A stretch of 64,000 nt of DNA from positions 11,765,996-11,829,995 of the forward strand of contig OY855904.1 of the NCBI GenBank assembly GCA_963693305.1, read 5' to 3'. The notes under the pieces are model-generated. The model worked only from the letters and a program-made list of their open reading frames with translations, ran no database searches and was not told the origin of the DNA. Positions 49,101-57,140 of the stretch are shown one piece after another (the stretch's first letter is position 1; every line of letters starts with the position of its first letter). This DNA is from Meandrina meandrites. Taxonomy: Eukaryota; Cnidaria; Anthozoa; Scleractinia; Meandrinidae. The translations under genes were made by a program, and so were the position numbers.

Positions 49101-52100
49101 AGTTCTTTACTTACAGCATCTTATTGAGCAGTCTCAGTCTCCCAGCGTTATTGATTCCGCCTTTTACGGCATTAAATGGGCACATGATATGGCTGGTCCT
49201 CCTTCCCCGACCGACAACTCTGTAGTTCAGGCTGTCAGGTCTGCATCCAAGAGAGTCCTTGGCACAGCTACGGTGACTCGTAAAGAGCCTATTTCCTCCG
49301 ATTTAATCCATAAAATTGTTAGCCAGGCCAATTTAGATAACCAAGTGGATTTGCGAAACGTTGCGATGTATGTTTTGTGCTTTACCGGCTTTTTCAGATT
49401 TGACGACATATCTCGAGTGAGGAGAAGTGATATTTCCTTCAAAGAAGGCTTTATGGTCATTCATGTGCACTAAAGTAAAAACAGCTCTGTAAGGGGAACG
49501 AAGTTGTCATTTCCGAGTTATCCAGCCCTGTATGTCCTGTTAAATTACTCAGGAAGTATTTAGATAAATTTCAAATTCCCCCTGACTCTCGTGACCTCAT
49601 TTTCAAGCCCATTTCCAGGGGGAAAGGTTCTTGTAAGTTAGTCTCTCCCGATAAGCCAATCAGCTACAGCAGTATTCGGGATGGTTTTCGACGGGACTTG
49701 AAGAACATTGGGGTTGATCCCTCTAAGTTATGGACTTCTGCTAGAAGTCTACATCTGGTATTGGGGCGCGTGCTATGTCTTTCGCGTGTAGGCTATTTTT
49801 AGAAACTGATGTCTCGCGAGAAAATGACGTAACCCACTATTTCGACACGATTGGAGTTCTAAGTTGCGGCCGAATATTTTGGAAAGTGGCAGGTGAAATA
49901 AATCAAATCACATCAAAACACTTGACAGGCCATTCTCTTTAATTCTCACATTTCGACAGAAGTAGTATCGTAGATAGTGATTTCAAACGTCTGTTCAGTG
50001 GCATTTGAAGGCGAGTGAAAAAGCAACCCGTCGCCGGGTTTCCGTAGACAAACTCACAAAACAAACAGGTCGACTTTTTATAATTTACGAGAGAATTTAT
50101 GAACAGAAGTTCCCCAAACTTTTAGTAGTTAAGTGTGTCTTTATTTTGTACAGCATATCCTCGTGTTAAAATACTGAACAACATACACAACACAATAGCT
50201 GCACACTGCGAAGTGCCCGAGAAGCACAACTTGAATTAAACTTTTGACGGATGTGAATGAAATCATCATTGTTCGATGAATTAAACTCGTATTTCTATTC
50301 ATATTAAAACAAGTACATTACCTTAGTCAGTCTTTTGTTTTCATGCCGTCCTTATAATTCCAAAAACATGCGAAACTCGCCAAACTTGTCGTTTTCTCTG
50401 AATGTTGTTCTCAAACGAATCAAACTTCATTCTGTTCATTCCGCGCTCGATGTTGAGCGCTTCAGGGACGACGGTTTTGTTTTTCAAAATAGCAACGAAC
50501 CTGTGCCAAAATGCACTTGCTCTCTTAATGCCTGTCTTCATCTTGAGAGTACCATTAATCTTTAGTGTCTTCGCATTTTGAATTTGACTCGGAATTAGTC
50601 TATCTTGCCCGCTGCCATTTCGTATTCTGACTCCAAAACACTGAGGTCCTCTCGCTTATTTGGATGCTGCGAATTTTTACAACTTCGATGCTATCGTCAT
50701 CGATGAAAGATGGCCTGATGATTCTTGTCCGGACGATTTAATCCTCACAAAACGGAAATTACGATGACCAACAAACAGAAATTTCGTAATGCCGTTCGCT
50801 CGAGTTCACTCGTCCTCTGCAGTTCTGCTTTTCTTCAAAAATTTGTTCAACCAATCAAAGGCGCGAATTAAAAAATACTTCAATGTGATTGGCTACTTGT
50901 TCGCGGCAAAGCTGTTCGAAAAATAGCCTACACGCGAGGAACGCGAGGTACACGCGAAAGACATATCTCAAAGCCTATTACCAGAGATGTAGACTTCTAG
51001 TTATGGACTCCTGCTTCTAGTTATGGACTTCTGTTCCTACCCAGATTTCCTGCTTCTTTTTTGCACACGGGGTTTTTTGTGGCAGGTTTTTTCTGGCCTC
51101 CGTGCTAATCGCGTTTTCAATGTTTGCGGTTGCTCATCTCCGTTAGTTTGTTTATTCCAACTGATTTGTATTTATATTCTTGACTCGGGCTGTTGTAGCC
51201 GGGATGTTTAAGTTCCCGTTTTTCAATTAGTGGCACAGTGTATATCATTGTATTTCAGTATGAATTCTGTAGACCTGTCGGCTGTTGGTAAGGAAGTTTG
51301 AAGCTTCTGCAGTTCGTTAGCCTAACTGGCACCATATTGTATTTTGGGGTTTTGGTCCAAAGTTGTGGACTTCCCAGTCGCAATTCGCAATTTATAGCCT
51401 TACTGGCACAATACATGAAATCTGTATTCAATGAACAGCAATGGGCTCCCTAGCCTAATGTGCAATTGTACACGACGTTTGTTTGTCTTGCAAGTTTGCT
51501 AGCCTAACTGGCACAATATATTTGTATTTACAGGGGATTTTAGTCCACAGAAAGTTCGTTTGCATTCAAGAGATTTTAGTCCAAAGTAGTGGGCTCCTCA
51601 GACTAACTGGCAGTTGTACACGAAGTTTGTTTGCCTTGCTAGTTTGTTAGCCTGGCTCACATAGTGATTTTGTCTTAGGGGTTTTTTGGTCCTAAGTAGT
51701 GGACTTCCCCGCCTTACTGGCAGTCAGTGATGTAAAGCTTGTTAAGTTCGCGTACTTACGCAAAATGATCGAGAAGTAACGATGCATTGCCATATTCATT
51801 GACGTGAGATGGTTCGCAGGAATCCATAAGGACGCTACGCTAGTGGCCAGCGGTGACGGTTTTTTCCTATCAAGAAGCAAGTTATTGAGTGTGTGATGTA
51901 ACGTAGTTTATATTAGTTCTTGCAGTTGCTGTATCGTGGTTCGGGTTGGTTCTTGCCAAGTCGCCTTCCTAAATAAACTTATTTGTTAAGCTGTGTGCTT
52001 ATTTGTTGTGAAGTGGAGGTAAAATCTAGAAGCTAATAGATAGACGCCAGATAAGCTGAAGCTGATAGTTTTAATAATTGTAATAATTTCAATAATTCCA

Positions 52101-55100
52101 TAGAATTGTTAGAAACCAACTTATAGACATCCAACAACCCAAGTCACCCAATAATCTTGAATATAATTTGTCTTGAACTTAAAGAGCTCCTATGAACTCA
52201 GCTTAAAGCTCTGCGAGGAATTATTGCTAAAGATGAAATGAGATGCTTTTTCACGTGCACAGAATACTCCCAGAAAGTCAAGCGAAGGAAATCTGTTGAT
52301 TTTCTCAAAGGAAGAACAAATCATAGTCAGTTACGTTGAAAAAATCAGCCTGATGTTTTCAAGTTGCAGCCATTCGCGTCCTGGCGATCCGTAGCCAAAC
52401 ACACTTAATTATAGTCTCAGAGAACTGGTTGGGCTGTGATTAGAATGTCTTTTGGCTTTTTAAAGTTATCCTAAAAATTGGTGACAGTATCCCTTTAAGT
52501 GTCAATGTTTTTGTGCTAGTTGAAGACACAGTAAATAAATAAAGGCATACTGTGAATCAAACAGAGACTTGGCAAAAATCCCAACTGGCGGGAGGCTAAC
52601 CAGTTAAATGGTTATTTACAAAGCGCGGGGGAGGCTGAATTGGTCATAAATGCCCTGGGGATGAATTAATGCTTTGCAAATAGCTGTATAAAAGAGAAAC
52701 ACGTGTTATGTACTCTACTCTAGTTCGCGACATCTAGTGGTTGGCACATGCCCACCCTTCCTGCCAGGAAGCCGGTTTGAAGTCTCCGCCATCTACTTGG
52801 CGATCTTTTTAGCCTGGTTTAGGCTAGTCCCAGGTCAGAGCGATTCCCCACAGGGCAGCATATTACAATACTTATAGTTCTAAAATATGTCGTTGAAGAA
52901 AATTGTTATGAATGCAAGTCACCTTCATGTAGGCATACATGGCGTAAGTGCCATTCCAGTTTCTTGCAGGTTCTTCTCCGTCACGAAAATCTAAAAAGCC
53001 TTCATTGGAGTGATTATAATGATCCTCTACTCCACTCCAGAATCCAAAGAACGTGTCAAAACCTCTTCTTGTAGGAAGATAAGGCCACTTGTAGTAGCCA
53101 AGATGCCACTTGCCTACCAAGTGAGTCGCGTAACCTACATTGGGGGAGACATTGTTCATAGGAAAAAGATTAACTCGTAAATGTATGTCGCATAGAAAGC
53201 GACCAGAAAAAAATAATTGTTTTGTGCAGAATTATTTTTTGCTACTAGTAAATGTTCCCCGCATTATTAGCCTACACAGGGGAGAAGAAACTTTCGAATG
53301 AACGCCATGTAGAAAATTTTTAAGAGATAAGCGATCAAGCAATAAAAGATAATTTCTCTGTTTTAATAAAGCTTTCTTTAGTTCCAGTAAACATGCAGAA
53401 ATCTTACCTTTTTCAGTTCTTGAGGCAAAATATTATATTCTAACGGCAAACCAAAAGGTTCGTCCACGTGTATTGTACCATGTTGTAATCCTATAAAAGC
53501 GAACACAAAACAAAAGAAAACAAAAGAAATATGAGCAACTCACTCTACGGATTAGGGCTCTCAGTCTTCCCAGCTTGGGCGTTGTAAAACGGACGGACTT
53601 GACTAGGTGGGGTAGGGTGGGATGGGGTGGGGTGGGGAGAGGAAAGCTTGCCATGGGAGAGCACTGGTTCGCTGCACGGCATTCGTTACTCAATGCCAGA
53701 GGTACAGGGGCGTTGTCTCTTGTCAGTCGGACAGCTAGTTATTCTTTGGTGGGTATTAATTCCATGTGGTTAGGTGTCTATCAAGGGCCATGCACTTTAT
53801 TTATGAACTAGCGATTCGCGACTTTTAACTGGCGGTCGCCATTTTAAGTGACAACTGAAAGTAAGGGACCGCGAACGAAAATGCTGCTTGTGTACGTAGG
53901 AGCTGGCGACAGCTCTAATCAGCCAAAAATAAAAAGACAAAGACAAGAACTGCAAGGCTGACAATACGTAGAAATTTGAATTTGAGCCCATACGAGCACT
54001 TTATAGACAACTGTCTTTGAGCTGGTTGTTCTATTCTGTGCGGCATACACTCTGCTGACGAGACCCAATCAGGTCGAAACACCTGTCCAGAGTTTGCATT
54101 TTTGACTTTCAGTTTGGACTCTATCATGTTGTTGTCCCGACTTGCAGCGGACTAGAATGCACTGCGCTCTGGTGGAGCCCCGCTTGCAGCGACCCAGAAT
54201 GCGCTGCGCTCTGGTGGAGCCTCGCTTCCAGCGTACCAGAATACACTGCGCCCTGGTGGAGCTTTGTTTTGAGCTTGAAACGCAATTTTAATGCGAATAC
54301 ATGAAAGCCTAGGGTCATCTACGCGAATCACCGTGATGGTGTAGTAGTGAAAAAGTGATAAGCACTAGCATACCAGGCGTTCCGCGTTCGACTCTGGGTG
54401 CTGACATACAGTTTTCATTTTTATTTTTAGTAGAAAAATATTTCAATGATAGTGAAAAAATTCTAGGTTTTGCTAAAATGGCATCGACCGCATACAAAAC
54501 GGACACGTGCTCCACCGAGATGCGAAATCAAGCACTGCAGCTGCTGCACCCAGGGGGGTACTCGAAGTATACATGACGGGGGGGGGGGGGGGGTCCGACG
54601 GAGCTTCATATTGCAAACCCAAAAAAATACACAAGCCTGAAATTTTAGACCCAAAAAAATACCAGGCAACAAAATTTCCAACCCCAAAAAATACAAGACT
54701 TAAATACCTCATATTGATTTATTCAATTGAGCAGAACTTTCTAATGCATGATTTTGCATCAATAACCTTATGAAAATGGTATGTCCGTTTATGTCTCTTC
54801 ATCCTCCCTTCTGCTCCACATTTACAGACAATGAAAACCCAAAAACGAAAAGTTCGCTCGGAGATAAAACCCCCAAAAAATACGCGTATTTTTTTAAGAC
54901 CTAAAAAATATGTGACAGATCTCTTCACCCAAAAAATACCGAAAAACACAAAAAAATATACTTATAACATTTTTGTGCGGGGAATAAGTGAAAACCCGTA
55001 CCATTCAAAATGCCTGTAGAATTTTAGTGTCTGTAGCACATGAAAGCCTGTCAAGACTTCTGTCAAAGCCGAGGTGCGAATTATCCGGTGCGAAATCCAG

Positions 55101-55999
55101 CAAGCAAATGGCAGCTACTGCACAAGTATATAAAACAAAGAAACTTTCAGAAAATGCACTGTAACATGTTTATTGTTTAATCTGAGTTCATCAATCAATT
55201 TGCCGTCATGACATGCATAAATAATATCTACAATATGTTTAATTCTTGCTTAATGCCGAATATTCATTTGTTGTCAACGCCAAACATTCTCATCTTCTTA
55301 GACGGTTGAACAGTGTTGAATTTGTTTGTAAGTTTCTAGAAACTTTACAATACCTACTCTCTTTGTATTAGTCGCTAATAATATCAGGGGTGTCGAATGG
55401 TAAATGCGAGACTTTGCGAGACCGCGAGACTGATACATTTTCTGCGAGCCCGAGACTTCCTTATCATTGAAAAAGAAATCGAGACTCCGAGAAGGCCCTC
55501 CATAAAAATACGAGACGACGAGACCCCTGGAATTTGGCTTAATTTTTGCGAGACGCGCATTTTTTGAAGGACCATTCACCACCCCTAATATCCAACCTTC
55601 TTCGAAGATGCAAAATAGATCTAGACCAAAATCCACAAACCGCAGCAATTTCATGGTCTTTCATATCCTTGGGTTACACTAGTTTTAGTATTACTCAGTA
55701 TTTGATCCGGGAATAATACCTGTATGTATGGGGTACCTTCCAGTCATTAGAGTTGATCTTGTTGGTGTACACAGTGGTTGAACATAGTAGTTATCCAAGA
55801 TCACTCCTTCACTGGCCAGCTTGTCGATATGAGGAGTCTTTATGACGGAGCCATGGAAGCCGACATCACTCCAGCCAAGATCATCCGCGAGAATAAACAG
55901 AATGTGAGGACGTTTAGAGTTCTTTGAGCCGTGTGACAATACAGAATTGGAAAACAGGGTAAAAAGAAGTGCAGATGCTTGGCATAGGAAAACCGCCAT
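40144..55999 (-). CDS. ARSB: Arylsulfatase B-like ARSB-B1 (seven exons; exon 2 frame-disrupted)
   Basis: Exons 55999-55720, 53490-53408, 53134-52923, 44631-44420, 41716-41496, 40869-40589 and 40374-40144. Motifs: signal peptide [96 protein letters not shown]; terminal WGPWQG. Exon 2 is 83 nt instead of the 87 nt seen in every other copy. Relative to B2, four bases are missing just before its donor site (CTTACC-TTTTT versus CTTACCAACTTTTTT on the plus strand). Normal splicing then reads VTRLTW-stop in exon 3, so the gene is a young pseudogene, carries an assembly error, or is expressed by exon 2 skipping, which keeps phase 1 to phase 1. Other exons look intact. Intron 3 (8.3 kb) contains a retroelement; in B2 it is 1.4 kb. 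Confidence 0.82.
40910..40945. repeat. Perfect 13-bp hairpin near the ARSB-B1 exon 6 acceptor
   Basis: ATGAACATTCCCG, a 10-nt loop, then CGGGAATGTTCAT. It lies about 40 bp upstream (in gene sense) of the exon 6 acceptor at 40869, in the branch-point zone. Confidence 0.8.
40969..41250. repeat. Dispersed repeat (CTTATTCGATGG...GTGGAATAAT), copy 2
   Basis: Second copy of the repeat at 27811-28050, here in ARSB-B1 intron 5, with an internal GCCCCGAAGGGGC palindrome and a short AATGAGC triplication at 41068-41090. Confidence 0.7.
42455..42533. mobile_element. Pogo/Tigger-like terminal fragment
   Basis: TCTCGATTATCCGG then CCGGATAATCGAGG-like inverted blocks ending AGGTTTAACTGTA, the style of terminal repeats in Tigger elements. 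Only a short piece remains, in ARSB-B1 intron 4. Confidence 0.5.
42824..43188. mobile_element. 365-bp MITE (GGGACCTTACGAA ends), relative of the tandem pair at 24805-25538
   Basis: Left GGGACCTTACGAAACCACGA and right TCGTGGCTTCGTAAGGTCCC are inverted, flanked by TA on both sides. Shares ACGACGGCGAC, GTTTGGTGACGTTCTCG (inverted) and size with the ARSB-A2 intron copies. Confidence 0.8.
44967..45031. repeat. (ACCT)n microsatellite
   Basis: About 16 tandem ACCT units in ARSB-B1 intron 3, near the left side of the retroelement insertion. Confidence 0.95.
45866..45873 (+). promoter_or_regulatory. TATA-like element of the retroelement
   Basis: TATATAAG about 105 bp upstream of the gag-like ATG (45979); likely core promoter of the element. 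Inference from position only. Confidence 0.4.
45979..46713 (+). pseudogene. Retroelement gag-like protein with CCHC zinc knuckle (frameshifted)
   Basis: The first 155 or so codons ([18 protein letters not shown]...) are charged and predicted coiled coil. The open frame from 45979 then drifts out of the true frame near 46470. In the neighbouring frame the sequence [17 protein letters not shown] (46601-46651) is a classic C-x2-C-x4-H-x4-C zinc knuckle, stopping at TAA soon after. So one frameshift separates the two halves. Nucleocapsid-type RNA binding is the family role. Confidence 0.7.
46959..47552 (+). pseudogene. Reverse transcriptase domain (stop codons)
   Basis: Frame from 46959: a [12 protein letters not shown] block, [33 protein letters not shown] and FLDDGLGGG (the YxDD-equivalent active site) in the right order for a DIRS-type RT. 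In-frame stops at 47196, 47445 and 47550. Inactive. Confidence 0.8.
47560..48661 (+). pseudogene. RNase H and adjacent conserved DIRS domain (frameshifted)
   Basis: Frame 1 to 47997: [36 protein letters not shown] and [14 protein letters not shown], the D-E-D RNase H blocks. The frame then shifts to one ending at 48661: [38 protein letters not shown] and DAFCQDW, the block that follows RNase H in DIRS-like polyproteins. Confidence 0.78.
48814..49736 (+). pseudogene. Tyrosine recombinase, 3' truncated
   Basis: The first open part ends at 49473: [15 protein letters not shown] (core-binding-like), [30 protein letters not shown] (box I region, with the catalytic Arg plausible in GFFRFDDI). After a stop/frameshift at about 49472 the same protein continues in another frame through [14 protein letters not shown] and [15 protein letters not shown] to about 49725. 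The box II His-x-x-Arg and the Tyr are not found; a DNA element begins here. Confidence 0.72.
49737..51000. mobile_element. 1.26-kb DNA transposon inserted in the tyrosine recombinase ORF
   Basis: Left end CTAGAAGTCTACATCT (49741) is inverted at AGATGTAGACTTCTAG (50985-51000). A second inverted segment, GTCTTTCGCGTGTAGGC...CTATTTTT near the left, matches AAAAATAGCCTACACGCG and CACGCGAAAGAC at the right. TTATGGACT occurs at 49728-49736 and 51001-51009, a possible 9-bp target duplication as made by Mutator-like elements. No transposase ORF recognised. Confidence 0.72.
51260..51740. repeat. Degenerate tandem repeats with TAGCCTAACTGGCA core
   Basis: Variants of GTTAGCCTAACTGGCAC recur at about 51316, 51394, 51450, 51499, 51601 and 51647, interleaved with TTTTGGTCCAAAGTNGTGGACT blocks, giving a loose period of roughly 60-110 bp. 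Probably the 3' non-coding region of the retroelement. Confidence 0.7.
52565..52625 (-). repeat. SINE tail fragment
   Basis: AAAAATCCCAACTGGCGGGAGG then ACAAAGCGCGG matches the 3' part of the SINE at 22755-22927. In ARSB-B1 intron 3. Confidence 0.6.
53575..53640. repeat. GGGGTGGGATGGGGTGG-type G-rich tract
   Basis: Repeated GGTGGGGT units at 53607-53638 in ARSB-B1 intron 1, with G-quadruplex potential on the plus strand. Confidence 0.6.
54137..54267. repeat. Three tandem 45-bp units (CTGCGCTCTGGTGGAGC)
   Basis: Units ending CACTGCGCTCTGGTGGAGCC, CGCTGCGCTCTGGTGGAGCC and CACTGCGCCCTGGTGGAGC repeat in ARSB-B1 intron 1 with TTGCAGCG(A/G)AC-like starts. Confidence 0.8.
54550..55012. mobile_element. 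Possible MITE, GGGGGTACTC start, AACCCAAAAAATAC internal repeats
   Basis: Starts CAGGGGGGTACTCGAAG, similar to the end of the element at 13091, followed by a 16-G run (54578-54593) and at least six CCCAAAAAATAC-type blocks. The right end is uncertain. Confidence 0.45.
55386..55586. mobile_element. 201-bp MITE, AGGGGTG ends, AATATC duplication
   Basis: AGGGGTGTCGAATGGT at the left and ACCATTCACCACCCCT at the right are inverted. AATATC flanks both sides (55380-55385, 55587-55592). The interior is built of GCGAGAC/CGAGAC repeats. Confidence 0.82.
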
Positions 56000-56021
56000 G
56001 ATACTCCAAGGTATTACCCTG

Positions 56022-56036
56022 TATAAATATTTGCAT
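56022..56036 (-). promoter_or_regulatory. TATA-like box plus octamer upstream of ARSB-B1
   Basis: Minus strand: ATGCAAAT octamer (56036-56029) directly followed by ATTTATA (56028-56022), 23-37 bp upstream of the start codon. The same pair, with ATGCAAAC, precedes ARSB-B2, so the arrangement is conserved between paralogues. Confidence 0.6.
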
Positions 56037-56500
56037 GACTACTGTAATATTAATAGGGTCAAAGGCAAAATAAATCATATCATATGTCAGACTTAACTAT
56101 CACTCATCACTCGCCTTGGAAAACGACGTTAAAACGGCCCGATCGTAAGAGGACTGGGGAAGATGTTAGGTTGAGTTCGTCTAAAGAAAAATATTTGCAT
56201 GACTATTATAAGTAGGGTCAAAGGCAAAGTAAATCATATCATATGACCGTGACTAGACTTTCTAAAAGTCGTTTGCTTCTGGTTTCCGGTTTGAAAGCAG
56301 ACCCGACCTTCAGGCGTCGCGCCTGCTCTCGCGCTTCGCGCACACTGTCGCGCTTCGCGCTCTGTGAGCTCGACTTGTTTGTAGGCAAATCTAGACCGTG
56401 ACAAGCTTATCTGTCACTCATCACTCGTCTTGGTAAACGGCGTTAAAACGGCCCGATCGTAACAATACTGGGGATGATGTTAGGTTGAGTTTGTCTATAA
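56029..56500. repeat. Tandemly repeated promoter modules upstream of ARSB-B1
   Basis: TTTGCATGACTA...AGGGTCAAAGGCAAA occurs at 56030 and 56195. CACTCATCACTCG and ACGGCCCGATCGTAA...GATGTTAGGTTGAGT occur at about 56103-56175 and 56413-56490. A GCGCTTCGCGC-rich insert (56313-56362) lies between. The same modules precede ARSB-B2 (62334-62845). Confidence 0.75.
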
Positions 56501-56645
56501 AAGGTTCTGCTAAGGTAAGTGGATCAATAGTTTTCCATTTCACTTTTTTCAGCTAAATTTATTATCGAAATGAAATGTATTTCTGCTTCATTATTTAAAT
56601 AAAACCTGATGTTAAACACCAATTGAGCTCAGGATGTAAAATTTA

Positions 56646-56694
56646 TGCTTGACACTGACTTGTGTGAACGTTACACACAAGTCAGTGTCAAGCA
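56646..56694. repeat. Perfect 21-bp stem hairpin
   Basis: TGCTTGACACTGACTTGTGTG, loop of 7, and its exact complement. In the sister spacer (about 62990-63010) only one arm exists. Confidence 0.88.
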
Positions 56695-57140
56695 CTATAT
56701 CCATCCCTGACTGCAATTTTAGTATCTTTGGGATAATTGAGCCATGTGCTCATATTTCTCAAAATATTAATTATTGATTGGAAATACACTTACAAAGCCT
56801 TGCAAAATAAAACAAATTAGTGAATCTTGATTATATCCAATCAAACGGCAGTTCAAAATCACTTCTTGATGAAATAACTAAAATCTATATGAATACCACC
56901 ACTGCACATACAATAGATTGTCCGACAACTGAAATTGCACAGAAACGAGTATAGAGATAACTATTACAAAAAAAACCTCGAAATCACAGCCTCCAAAAAA
57001 TACACGCCGTCATTACTTTCTCAATGCCCTGCGAGTCAGGTATATATAGTTTAAATGTTGCTCAAGGTAGTTAATTATTCCTTTTCTTGCCTTAATCCGA
57101 AAGCAATAGAATACTGAATACTGTATATATAAAGTCTTTA

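Larger units (their letters stand above)
45800..51970 (+). mobile_element. Decayed DIRS/Ngaro-type (tyrosine recombinase) retroelement in ARSB-B1 intron 3
   Basis: Order on the plus strand: TATATAAG (45866-45873), gag-like frame, RT, RNase H plus a conserved downstream block, tyrosine recombinase, then repeat-rich 3' DNA. RT-RH-YR order without an aspartic protease or DDE integrase identifies the DIRS-like group; no methyltransferase domain was seen, which leans to Ngaro or a truncated DIRS. Several stops and frameshifts show it is dead. Antisense to ARSB-B1. Ends are approximate because no terminal repeats were recognised; flanking intron homology to B2 stops at about 44695 and resumes at about 52865. 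Confidence 0.75.

Noticed and set aside
45979..49473. Candidate cellular recombinase or domesticated gene
   Set aside because: RT, RNase H and recombinase blocks are interrupted by several stops and frameshifts and by a nested transposon, so it is a dead retroelement.
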